From Mixta tenebrionis (GTDB taxonomy: Bacteria; Pseudomonadota; Gammaproteobacteria; Enterobacterales; Enterobacteriaceae): DNA of 64,000 bases. Shown piece after piece: positions 40,140 through 47,835 of the stretch. A program made the translations under genes and the position numbers. Numbering within the stretch: position 1 is the first letter of the stretch; the number at the start of each line of letters is the position of its first letter. Below the pieces are notes generated by a model. That model had not been told where the DNA came from and made no database searches. It worked only from the letters and a program-made list of their open reading frames with translations. The stretch is taken from contig NZ_VHQI01000001.1 of the NCBI RefSeq assembly GCF_006517625.1, positions 192,180 to 256,179 on the forward strand. The letters run 5' to 3'.

Positions 40140-41522
40140 ATGGATCACCAGCTGGCGGCACGATTCTGGCAACAGTTCTGGCACGGATTACGCAGCGAAG
40201 CGTCGCCGCTTCCTCAGATTGATCTACAGGGGCAGGATGCCTTCTGTTCCGCCTGGCCGGTGAGTGAGTTTGCCGTCACTTCCGTGGCGCTGGCGGCGCA
40301 GGCCGCGGCGGCGCTGGTCAATAACCCGGCCAGGCCGCAGCTTAATGTACGCCTCGCTTCGCGCTGGTTTCAGCAGAGCTTTTACCCGCTTAACCGTCCG
40401 CTGCCGCCCGCCTGGGATACTTTCGCTGGCGACTACGCCGCCGCCGATGGCTGGATCCGTCTGCACACTAACGCGCGCCATCACCGTCAGGCGATGGAAC
40501 GCGTGCTGGGCAGGCATGCCGATCGCGCGGCGCTGGCGCAGAGGGTAAGCGTCTGGAAAAAGCAGGCGCTGGAGCTGGCGATTATCGAGGCTGGCGGCTG
40601 CGCGGCGGAGATGCGCAGCCTGAGCGCCTGGCAGCAACATCCGCAGGGAAGAAGCGTGGCGCAGGAGCCGCTTATCGCCTGGACGTCATGGGCGGAGGCC
40701 GCGCCGCCCGCATGGCCTCTGCATCTTATTCGTCCGTTAAACAAAGTGCGCGTACTCGACTTAACCCGAATCGTTGCCGGGCCGGTCGCGACGCGTTTTC
40801 TTGCCGGTCTTGGCGCCGAGGTGCTGCGCCTCGATCCGCCTGGCTGGGAAGAGCCGGCGCTGGAGGAAGAGCTGCTGCTGGGCAAGCGCAGCGCACGCCT
40901 CAATCTGAAAAGCATCGCCGGACGCCAGCAGTTTGAACGGCTGCTGGCGCAGGCGGACGTGCTGGTACATGGCTATCGCGCCGACGCGCTGGAAAAGCTG
41001 GGTTACGACAGCGCGCGTTTTCAGCAGCTGGCGCCGGGCCTGATTGAGGTCAGCCTGAACGCCTGGGGCTGGAGCGGTCCGTGGCGCAACCGGCGCGGCT
41101 TTGACAGCCTGGTGCAGATGGCCTGCGGCATCGCCGAGGGCGGACAGCGCTGGCGCGGAACGGCAGCGCCGCAGCCGCTGCCGGTACAGGCGCTGGATCA
41201 CGCTACCGGCTACCTGATGGCCGCTGCGGTGCTGGAAGGCATGCGGCGACGCCTCGCACGGCGTACCGGCTGTACGGCCCGCCTGTCGCTGGCGCGCACC
41301 GCTCATCTGCTGACCGCGTATCCTTATCCACATCCGCCTGGCGCGGCGGCCGACGAACCCGGGCCGGCGCTGCCCCATGACGCCAGCGATACGCTGGAAC
41401 TTACGTCTTTCGGCATCGGCTATCGTCTGAAGCCGCCGCTGTGGCTGCCGGGTACGCCGCTGCTCTGGTCGCGATCCGGCGTCCCGCTGGGCTCGGCGTC
41501 GGCACGCTGGCTGACGCCCTGA
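40140..41522 (+). CDS. CoA-transferase (CaiB/BaiF family) with rearranged domain order
   Basis: A 460-aa family III CoA-transferase-like protein. The usual N-terminal signature (VRVLDLTRIVAGPVATRFLAGLGAEV) starts only near residue 203, with VSLNAWGWSGPW and the expected catalytic Asp in RGFDSLVQ near 322. The first 190 residues look like the CaiB C-terminal domain (GDYAAADGWIRLHTNARH near 97, then ELAIIEAGGCAAEM). So the halves appear swapped relative to CaiB or Frc. Substrate unknown. The gene converges with ycdY, with four bases between stops. Confidence 0.82.
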   Translation: MDHQLAARFWQQFWHGLRSEASPLPQIDLQGQDAFCSAWPVSEFAVTSVALAAQAAAALVNNPARPQLNVRLASRWFQQSFYPLNRPLPPAWDTFAGDYAAADGWIRLHTNARHHRQAMERVLGRHADRAALAQRVSVWKKQALELAIIEAGGCAAEMRSLSAWQQHPQGRSVAQEPLIAWTSWAEAAPPAWPLHLIRPLNKVRVLDLTRIVAGPVATRFLAGLGAEVLRLDPPGWEEPALEEELLLGKRSARLNLKSIAGRQQFERLLAQADVLVHGYRADALEKLGYDSARFQQLAPGLIEVSLNAWGWSGPWRNRRGFDSLVQMACGIAEGGQRWRGTAAPQPLPVQALDHATGYLMAAAVLEGMRRRLARRTGCTARLSLARTAHLLTAYPYPHPPGAAADEPGPALPHDASDTLELTSFGIGYRLKPPLWLPGTPLLWSRSGVPLGSASARWLTP

Positions 41523-41525
41523 GCG

Positions 41526-42098
41526 TTACGCCTCGCCGCCGTCTTGTTCCTCTTCGGCTTCCGCCAGCTCTTCGCGCATCGCCTGTAGTGCTTCCCGGCT
41601 AAGGGCCGCCAGCGTGCGATAAAAACCACTGGTCGCATGCGCCTCTACCTTACCGAGAAAAGCACCGCACCACGGCAGCAGAAAATCATCAAACAATGCG
41701 ATCTGCGCTTCAGTCTCATCTTCCTGCGCCTGATCCTCCAGCCATGAAGCCGCCAGCAGCAGCGCGCCGAAGCTGTCAGCAGGCGCTTCCGTCAGAGGCA
41801 TGCCGCGCTGCTGCAGGAAGCTGCGCGCCTCCGCCTCCGTTGGACCATCTTTCCACTGCGAACCGCAGAGCGGTACACGGCAGTCGCTGCCGACAAACAG
41901 CGCATTGTAATCCGCCGCCAGCGCCTGTGGATCGCAGTGCTGACGCAGGCGCGCCAGCAGCTCATCCTGCTCCAGCGGCCAGTGCTGCTGCAGTTTGCCT
42001 GCGCGAATCAGCGTAAACAGCGGCTCCAGCAGCGGATCCTGCGGCGGGCGATTAAACAGCGAGCCGATCACGCGGCAGATAATGGAAAACTCATTCAT
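41526..42098 (-). CDS. ycdY: TorD/DmsD-like molecular chaperone YcdY
   Basis: A 190-aa helical TorD-superfamily chaperone. Start MNEFSIICRVIGSLFNRPPQDPLL, then DYNALFVGSDCRVPLCGSQWKDGPTEAE and WCGAFLGKVEAHA match YcdY. In E. coli YcdY helps load zinc into the YcdX phosphatase and affects swarming. It follows ycdX by 34 nt, in the same order, ending with an acidic Glu-rich tail. Confidence 0.94.
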   Translation of the reverse strand: MNEFSIICRVIGSLFNRPPQDPLLEPLFTLIRAGKLQQHWPLEQDELLARLRQHCDPQALAADYNALFVGSDCRVPLCGSQWKDGPTEAEARSFLQQRGMPLTEAPADSFGALLLAASWLEDQAQEDETEAQIALFDDFLLPWCGAFLGKVEAHATSGFYRTLAALSREALQAMREELAEAEEEQDGGEA

Positions 42099-42132
42099 TA
42101 CTTTCAGTCCGTTCAGAGGTTAAACGCCGCCG

Positions 42133-42870
42133 TTAAAAATCAGCAAACGCGTCAAGAGGCTTCCCGCCCCGCATTTCGAGGAAATCGAGCAGGCGGCGCG
42201 GCGTGACATTTAACACGCGTTCCTGCGGAAAATCCACCTCACGCGTAATGCGCAGACAGTGTTCGAAGTTGCCCAGCGTGAAAGCAGTATGGGAATCGGA
42301 GCCGAAAGCCAGCAAACCGCCGGCGTCGCGCACTGCCTCGGCGATAGCGCGACAGTTCGGCTCGCTGCCGCGGCGCGAGTGGGTAAAAGAGGAGTTATTG
42401 ATTTCCAGCGCCACCTGGTATTCCGCCGCCGCCTCCGCAATCGCCCGGATATCGACCGGGAAATTGGGGTTGCCGGGATGGCTGATAATATGTACGTCAC
42501 CGCTGGCCATAGCGGCGATCATCGCCTCGGTATGGGCGGCTTTATCCTGCGGAGCGAAAACCGGCTCGTGAAATCCGGCAATAATCAGATCCATCGCGTC
42601 AAGCATACGTCCGGTACAGTCGATCTCTCCGGCCCGGTTTTTTATATTCGCCTCAATGCCGCGCAAAATGCCGATGCCATCCACCACTCGCGGCCAGACA
42701 TGCATATTGACAAAGTGCCAGTAGTGCGGCGCATCGGCCATATCGGGGCCATGATCGGTAATGGCAAACAGCTTGATACCTTTCTGTTTCGCCATGGCGA
42801 TATAGTCGTGCAGCGTACTGTAAGCATGGGTGCTGGCTACAGTATGCATATGCAAATCAACAGGATACAT
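42133..42870 (-). CDS. ycdX: PHP-domain zinc phosphatase YcdX
   Basis: A 245-aa PHP-family hydrolase with a trinuclear zinc site. Metal ligands are visible in [57 protein letters not shown] and GSDSHTAF. The ATG at 42870 follows GGAGGAGGTTTGG and gives MYPVDLH, as in E. coli; an upstream extension to 42894 is less likely. Middle gene of ghrA-ycdX-ycdY. Confidence 0.95.
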   Translation of the reverse strand: MYPVDLHMHTVASTHAYSTLHDYIAMAKQKGIKLFAITDHGPDMADAPHYWHFVNMHVWPRVVDGIGILRGIEANIKNRAGEIDCTGRMLDAMDLIIAGFHEPVFAPQDKAAHTEAMIAAMASGDVHIISHPGNPNFPVDIRAIAEAAAEYQVALEINNSSFTHSRRGSEPNCRAIAEAVRDAGGLLAFGSDSHTAFTLGNFEHCLRITREVDFPQERVLNVTPRRLLDFLEMRGGKPLDAFADF

Positions 42871-42918
42871 CCAAACCTCCTCCTTCTGCGGCAAAGTGGT
42901 TCTTTACCGTTATCTCAT

Positions 42919-43860
42919 TTAATAGCCGCGCGTCAGATCCACGCGTCCTTCCGGCTGCCGCCCCGCTTCCAGCTGCTGAATCGCGCCGGCGATATAGTTC
43001 ATCGCCTCATCGGGCAGGGTTACGGCGGCATTATGCGGCGTAATCGTGACGCCGGGATGATGCCAGAAGGGATGATCCGCCGGCAGCGGCTCATTAACAA
43101 ACACGTCCAGCGCGGCGCCCTTGATTTTATTATCATTCAGCGCCGCCAGCAGATCCTGCTCCACCACGTGCGCGCCGCGCGCCAGGTTCATGACAAAAGC
43201 GCCGTCGTTAAGGTGATTCAGCAGGCTGCGGTTAATAATACCGACGGTTTGCGGCGTATTGGGCAATAAATTAATTAATACCTGAGTGCCGGAGAGAAAC
43301 GCCGCGAGCTGCTCATCGCCGTGAAAGCTTTCAATGCCGTCCAGCTGTTTCGGCGAACGGCTCCAGCAGCGCAGCGGAAATCCCCAGCCCTTGAGGCTTT
43401 CGGCTACGCCAAGCCCCAGCACGCCTGCGCCAAGGATGCCGATGGTAAACTCCTCACGCCGGTAGTTGGGCAGCGGCTGCCAGTGCGCCTGCTGCTGCTG
43501 GCGGCGGTAGTCGTCAAAGCGGCGAAACCAGCCCAGCACGGTGTGCACCGCATACTCCTGCATCTGCAGACCCATGCCGGTATCTTCAAGCCGAAACAGC
43601 GGCACGGCGGGATCGATCATATCGGGATAGCGCCGCAGCTGTCCCAGAATATCATCCACTCCGGCGCCGATGGCGAAGATCGCCTTCAGATCGCCACGTC
43701 CGCGCAGCATTTCTGGCGGCGCCATACGAACCAGCGCGTAATCGGCAGGCTGATTATCGCCCGGCTGCCAGAGACGCAAACGCGCCTGCGGCAGGCGCTG
43801 CTGTAGCCCCTGCCGCCATTTTTCCGCGCTGAAGGTGGGATGATAAAAGATAATGTCCAT
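42919..43860 (-). CDS. ghrA: Glyoxylate/hydroxypyruvate reductase A
   Basis: A 313-aa D-2-hydroxyacid dehydrogenase that reduces glyoxylate and hydroxypyruvate using [20 protein letters not shown] start, cofactor-binding [16 protein letters not shown], the Arg in [14 protein letters not shown] and the catalytic His in [11 protein letters not shown] are present. Length and order (ghrA-ycdX-ycdY next to serX) match E. coli. Confidence 0.95.
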   Translation of the reverse strand: MDIIFYHPTFSAEKWRQGLQQRLPQARLRLWQPGDNQPADYALVRMAPPEMLRGRGDLKAIFAIGAGVDDILGQLRRYPDMIDPAVPLFRLEDTGMGLQMQEYAVHTVLGWFRRFDDYRRQQQQAHWQPLPNYRREEFTIGILGAGVLGLGVAESLKGWGFPLRCWSRSPKQLDGIESFHGDEQLAAFLSGTQVLINLLPNTPQTVGIINRSLLNHLNDGAFVMNLARGAHVVEQDLLAALNDNKIKGAALDVFVNEPLPADHPFWHHPGVTITPHNAAVTLPDEAMNYIAGAIQQLEAGRQPEGRVDLTRGY

Positions 43861-43923
43861 AGCGCCTCCATAGGGTTATTTCCCCCAAGGCTCAGGGAAA
43901 ATGCAGGCGCTGGCAAGTAAAAA

Positions 43924-45456
43924 TTAGCCAGCTGGCCGCGCCTGAGCCTGCGGCGCGGCTGACTGAATTAGCCTGCGCAGCAGCGGCATCAGGAACAGCA
44001 TCACCAGGCCGACAGCCGCCGCGCCCCACCCCAGCAGGCTGAAGATATGGCTGTAGCCGGGATTAGTCAGCAGCGCGCTGCTGCCGCTGTTTTCCGGCAT
44101 CAGCGCCGAAACATAGCCCGCCAGCACCGAAGCGACGCCGGTCACCATCATCCAGCAGCCCATCATGACGCCCTGATAACGCGCCGGCGCCAGCTTGCCG
44201 ATCATCGCGTAGCCGATTGGCGAGATCAGCAGTTCGCCTATGCTCTGCAGCACATAGCTGATGAAGATCCACTTAAACGCCACCATGCCGTCGCCGCCCG
44301 CCAGCATAATTCCCAGCGGCAGCACCAGCATACCCAGCCCAATGCAAAACAGCGAACCGGCGAACTGCAGCGGGATATCGATACGCCAGCCGCGCTGACG
44401 CAGGCGGTTAAAGCCCAGCGCCAGCAGCGGCCCGCCAATTACGATCACCAAAGTATTGATATTCTGTACCCACTGCGGCGCCACGCGGATGCCCCAGACG
44501 TTGAGGTTAATATTATGTTCGACAAACAGCATCAGCCCCATGGGCGCCAGCTGGTAGAGCATCCAGAACACCAGCGAGCCCATCGCCAGCAGCAGATAGG
44601 CGGTCATACGCCGCCGTTCGTGATGCGGTCGATGACGCAGGGTGATAAAGCACATCAGCAGAAAGATCAGACAGCCCAGCGCAATAACGAAAGAGCCGGT
44701 AAAATCGGCATGCGTCAACATCACGCGGATAACCGGCACCAGCGCCACCAGCACCGCCAGGCCGATCAGCATACGCAGACGGAACTGACGTGGATTGACA
44801 TGCAGCAACGGCGTATCGATATCTGCCAGAATTTTCCAGCGCAGCAGGCTGATAACGATCGCCACCGCGTTACCGAGCGTGGCAAAGAGAAACAGCGCCT
44901 GATAATGCTCGCCCAGCTGAAAATAACCGGCGCCGGTAAAGCCGATAAAGAAGCCGAGGTTCATCCCGGCATAGTTCCACAGGAAGGCGCCCTCACGGCG
45001 ATGATCGTCCGGCGCAAATCGCTGCGTCAGCATCATGTTAATGCAGGTGACGTTAAGGCCGCTGCCGGTCAGGAACATCGCCAGTCCCCAGTAAAGCCCC
45101 TCGGCACTCTCCCCCGACAGCACCCAACAGCCGATAACCTGCAATACCATTCCCAGCACGAACAAATTACGGTTGCTGAGAAAACGCCCGCCCAGATAAC
45201 CGCCGAACAGGTGCAGACCATAGTTAAAGGCGCCGAAAACGCCCATAGTCGCGTTCGCCTGCGCCTCGCTGAAACCGAGTCGTTTAGTGGCATACAGCAC
45301 CAGGGTGGAATAGAGCACGGCAAAGCCGAGCGTGGCGAAGATCTGAATAAAAAATAGCGCCCCGGCCCCGGCCGGGCTCTCCTGCGGTTGCGCTTTGGTT
45401 GAACTGTTCAAGCTGACCTCAGTGTTTTTAAGCATCGAAAGTGCATCAGTATGCAT
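43924..45456 (-). CDS. POT/PTR-family MFS transporter, divergent
   Basis: A 510-aa membrane protein with about 12-14 helices in the proton-dependent oligopeptide transporter fold. Features include FGAFNYGLHLFGGYLGGRFL, GSGLNVTCINMMLTQRF, LLISPIGYAMIGKLAPARYQGVMMG and a long central loop. The ExxERFxYY proton-coupling motif of first-helix POT proteins is absent: the equivalent segment reads FIQIFATLGFAVLYSTLV. The substrate is therefore uncertain. A second ATG seven codons in (45435) is also possible; neither has a good ribosome binding site. Confidence 0.85.
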   Translation of the reverse strand: MHTDALSMLKNTEVSLNSSTKAQPQESPAGAGALFFIQIFATLGFAVLYSTLVLYATKRLGFSEAQANATMGVFGAFNYGLHLFGGYLGGRFLSNRNLFVLGMVLQVIGCWVLSGESAEGLYWGLAMFLTGSGLNVTCINMMLTQRFAPDDHRREGAFLWNYAGMNLGFFIGFTGAGYFQLGEHYQALFLFATLGNAVAIVISLLRWKILADIDTPLLHVNPRQFRLRMLIGLAVLVALVPVIRVMLTHADFTGSFVIALGCLIFLLMCFITLRHRPHHERRRMTAYLLLAMGSLVFWMLYQLAPMGLMLFVEHNINLNVWGIRVAPQWVQNINTLVIVIGGPLLALGFNRLRQRGWRIDIPLQFAGSLFCIGLGMLVLPLGIMLAGGDGMVAFKWIFISYVLQSIGELLISPIGYAMIGKLAPARYQGVMMGCWMMVTGVASVLAGYVSALMPENSGSSALLTNPGYSHIFSLLGWGAAAVGLVMLFLMPLLRRLIQSAAPQAQARPAG

Positions 45457-45577
45457 CGTCTTTTATCAGGATGCAGTCTGATTTACGGTATCAGTTATTT
45501 CTTAGCTGTTTTTCGATTATTTTCACGGCGAAATGGTTTAAAACTGACTAAACGCATCATTTGCCGCAGAAAGTTGA

Positions 45578-45606
45578 TTGACGCAAGCAGGTAAAATCCC
45601 TACATT
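45578..45606 (+). promoter_or_regulatory. Promoter of serX
   Basis: TTGACG, 17-bp spacer, TACATT, then a GC-rich discriminator (AGCGCCC) typical of stringently controlled stable RNA promoters. It lies about 37 nt before the tRNA. Confidence 0.85.
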
Positions 45607-45642
45607 AGCGCCCATCAACAGTGTGCCTGTTGATGACAATAT

Positions 45643-45730
45643 GGTGAGGTGTCCGAGTGGCTGAAGGAGCACGCCTGGAAAGTGTGTATACGGCAACGTA
45701 TCGGGGGTTCGAATCCCCCCCTCACCGCCA
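45643..45730 (+). tRNA. serX: tRNA-Ser (anticodon GGA)
   Basis: An 88-nt tRNA with acceptor pairing GGTGAGG / CCTCACC, a long variable arm and encoded CCA. The anticodon GGA at 45677-45679 reads UCC and UCU. Next to ghrA-ycdX-ycdY, as serX is in E. coli. The 3' end is duplicated downstream in a 168-bp array. Confidence 0.97.
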
Positions 45731-46128
45731 TTATTCAATGAGAAAGCCTGAGCGAAAGTTCAGGCTTTTTTGTTTGCATAGCGTACCGGCAAGGGGGGTG
45801 ATGAGAACCTCCGCCGGGTTCGACAACCGCGCAGCGGTTGGACAGCCGCAGGCTGCCCGCAGGGCGAGCGCAGCGAGTCAATCTCCCCCTCACCGCCATT
45901 ATTCAACGAGAAAGCCTGAGCGAAAGTTCAGGCTTTTTTGTTTGCATAGCGCGCCGGCAAGGGGGGTGATGAGAACCCCCGCCGGGTTCGACAACCGCGC
46001 AGCGGTTGGACAGCCGCAGGCTGCCCGCAGGGCGAGCGCAGCGAGTCAATCCCCCCCTCACCGCCATTATTCAATGAGAAAGCCTGAGCGAAAGTTCAGG
46101 CTTTTTTGTTTGCATAGCGCGCCGGCAA
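45711..46128 (+). repeat. 168-bp tandem array repeating tRNA 3' end and terminator (rtT-like)
   Basis: Two and a half copies with an exact 168-bp period (starts 45711, 45879, 46047). Each begins with about 20 nt of the tRNA-Ser 3' end (AATCCCCCCTCACCGCCA-like), continues with a Rho-independent terminator, then three adjacent stem-loops with GCA triloops. Copies 1 and 2 are full; the third stops after GCCGGCAA. Copies differ at few positions. The period is a multiple of three, so one frame (45657-46133) stays open as a repetitive Arg-rich 158-aa sequence. Layout is like the rtT repeats after E. coli tyrT. Confidence 0.9.
45743..45771 (+). terminator. serX terminator, first of three copies
   Basis: AAGCCTGA / TTCAGGCTT stem with GCGAAAG loop and T-run, 13 nt after the tRNA CCA. 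Identical copies occur 168 and 336 bp further on (about 45911-45939 and 46079-46107), so readthrough of one meets another. Confidence 0.9.
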
Positions 46129-46366
46129 ACTAAATTACCATAATATGTATGTGTTGATTAGACTCCCGAAAAATACAGAAAAATTTCACAGGCAGCTGAT
46201 GCAATACTAACCAGGCGCTGATTTTAGCTGAACAGTTCACCCGAACACAGCATGACGTAAAGTAAAAAAGAAGTTTAATATATCAACGTCATGCGTTCTT
46301 ACGCCTCTGTTACTGCTGGTTAGCAGAGGCCAGCATAAGGTCTGTATATAAAGTAGAGGCTCAGGG
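46129..46366. other. Gene-free stretch after the repeat array
   Basis: About 240 bp, AT-rich, between the tRNA array and the 3' end of the ATP-grasp gene. No direct copy of the tRNA 3' end is seen here beyond the array, so no attachment-site pair was identified. Confidence 0.4.
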
Positions 46367-47149
46367 TTAACCAGCCGTACGCAGTATATTTATAAACCTT
46401 TGCACATCCCATTCCTTGATATCTGAAACCTGACCATCGCCAATTTCAATTAAGCGAAGATCGCCCGCGGTGGATTCAGCCATATCTATGGAGAAAAATG
46501 GTGATTTAATATCATTTGCGATCTTCTGAACCACATCAGGAATAACATCATCTGCCGCAAAAACTTTATGGTTAAATGAGAAATAGCGCCGCTCGCTATC
46601 TGGCTTTAACTGTTCAAATTTTCTCAGGGCTACGCCGCCTTCTATTTCGCCACGAAACTGCTTAATGCCAGCTAATATTTCTTGTATCTCTTCAGCATTC
46701 CGCGCTACGGAGCCGCGCGATGTCGTAAGCGATTTAACATAGTCTTTTACAAACCAGGCAGGCCACTGAAGTGCTGACGTAACCTTGCTAAAATCATCGC
46801 TCTCTTTCAGGAAAATAGTTTCAGGCGTATAGTCACGACATAGTTCATACCAGCCGGTGATATAGTGGCAGGCAGCGTAATATTCAGGAGAAACCCACAT
46901 CTCTGCGCCACAGTTGCTGACAGCATCATGCAGGGCGCGATATTCTTTTTCCTTAAGCATCCATCCTCGCCAGATGACAGGCTGCCCTGGTTCAAAACTC
47001 CCTGAAAACTTAATCTTTCCTTCATGGAAGGATTGGGAAGATAACAAGACAGATTTTAAACCCGCTTTCCTTGCGCTATCGCATTCAGCCTCAAAGGTTT
47101 CATCAACTCTGTTTGCGTTAAAATAATCGCCTGGATAAATTATTTGCAT
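46367..47149 (-). CDS. ATP-grasp protein (R2K-like clade)
   Basis: A 260-aa ATP-grasp-like protein. Visible are PVIWRGWMLKEKEY, WPAWFVKDYVKSLTTSRGS with the core lysine, EGGVALRKFEQL, ERRYFSFNHKVFAADD and the metal/ATP segment LRLIEIGDGQVSD, a pattern like R2K-type ATP-grasp ligases found in bacteria and phages. The reaction (amide or peptide-bond formation, perhaps on a protein) is not defined by sequence. The ATG follows GGAGGGTTGC. Base composition is lower in GC than the core genes, and it stands beside a tRNA, which suggests acquisition. Confidence 0.78.
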   Translation of the reverse strand: MQIIYPGDYFNANRVDETFEAECDSARKAGLKSVLLSSQSFHEGKIKFSGSFEPGQPVIWRGWMLKEKEYRALHDAVSNCGAEMWVSPEYYAACHYITGWYELCRDYTPETIFLKESDDFSKVTSALQWPAWFVKDYVKSLTTSRGSVARNAEEIQEILAGIKQFRGEIEGGVALRKFEQLKPDSERRYFSFNHKVFAADDVIPDVVQKIANDIKSPFFSIDMAESTAGDLRLIEIGDGQVSDIKEWDVQRFINILRTAG

Positions 47150-47581
47150 GCAACCCTCCTCTTATATAATGAGTAATTTTTGAATTTATTGTCGCAATAA
47201 TACTTAAATGCCGCTAAAAGTACAGACGGGCAACGACTTGCATTCCCACTTAACCATGCTGTGATTTATAAATCAGCCCGGATCGATATGCAGCTTAAAC
47301 AGCTCTGCACTTGCCGCAGGCTTACGATTTTGGTCAACTAATATTATATAAATAATAAAAGATAAATTAACTTAGATATACCCTGCTCTGCCATAAACGG
47401 TTGTCCCTGCCCTTTACAATAAAATTACTAGCCGCTTAATTAGCAGAATAAAAAATCAGGCAAAATATACAGTGAATATTGGCAGTATTAAATAAGACAC
47501 ACAAAGCAAGCTGCAATACGAGCGCGGCAATATCGCAATAATGATGTTTTTTTAACCTTTTAAATAAATTTTTGTATACGC
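47150..47581. other. AT-rich stretch upstream of the ATP-grasp gene
   Basis: About 430 bp of low GC with many stops in every frame. It should hold the promoter of the ATP-grasp gene. Nothing else recognisable. Confidence 0.4.
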
Positions 47582-47797
47582 TTAAGGCTTCGACAATCGG
47601 CTATGCCGCCTGCCTTGTAAACGCCCCCTTGCCTGTGCAACGCCAGGCAAAGGCGCTCGCTTATAACGGATCGGCATAAAGTCAAGGCGCTCACTACGCG
47701 ACGCCTGTCGCTGCTCAAATTCCCCAAGCCAACTCACATTTCCCGCCCGCCGCCAGGCAAACCAGTAAATTTCGTCTAAAGTTTTTTGCATGGTCAA
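47582..47797 (-). CDS. Possible small protein of unknown function
   Basis: A 71-aa frame ([19 protein letters not shown] at the start, then a basic Arg/Pro-rich tail) that does not overlap another gene and is GC-rich within an AT-rich gap. It starts about 40 nt from the divergent treA start. No clear ribosome binding site. The aromatic N-terminus looks protein-like, but it may be chance. Confidence 0.35.
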   Translation of the reverse strand: MTMQKTLDEIYWFAWRRAGNVSWLGEFEQRQASRSERLDFMPIRYKRAPLPGVAQARGRLQGRRHSRLSKP

Positions 47798-47835
47798 TTA
47801 CTTACAGGCTGTGTCTGGTCTGGACAAGGAGAACA

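Noticed and set aside
44047-45357. Plus-strand frame of 436 codons opposite the POT-like transporter
   Set aside because: Antisense shadow: rich in Gln, His and Arg, no known motif, while the minus strand encodes a coherent membrane transporter.
45711-46128. CRISPR array
   Set aside because: The period is an exact 168 bp with no unique spacers; the repeated unit contains tRNA 3' end and terminator sequence.
45643-46366. Phage or island attachment site at serX
   Set aside because: Copies of the tRNA 3' end occur only within the tandem array; no integrase gene and no distal direct repeat were seen in the window.
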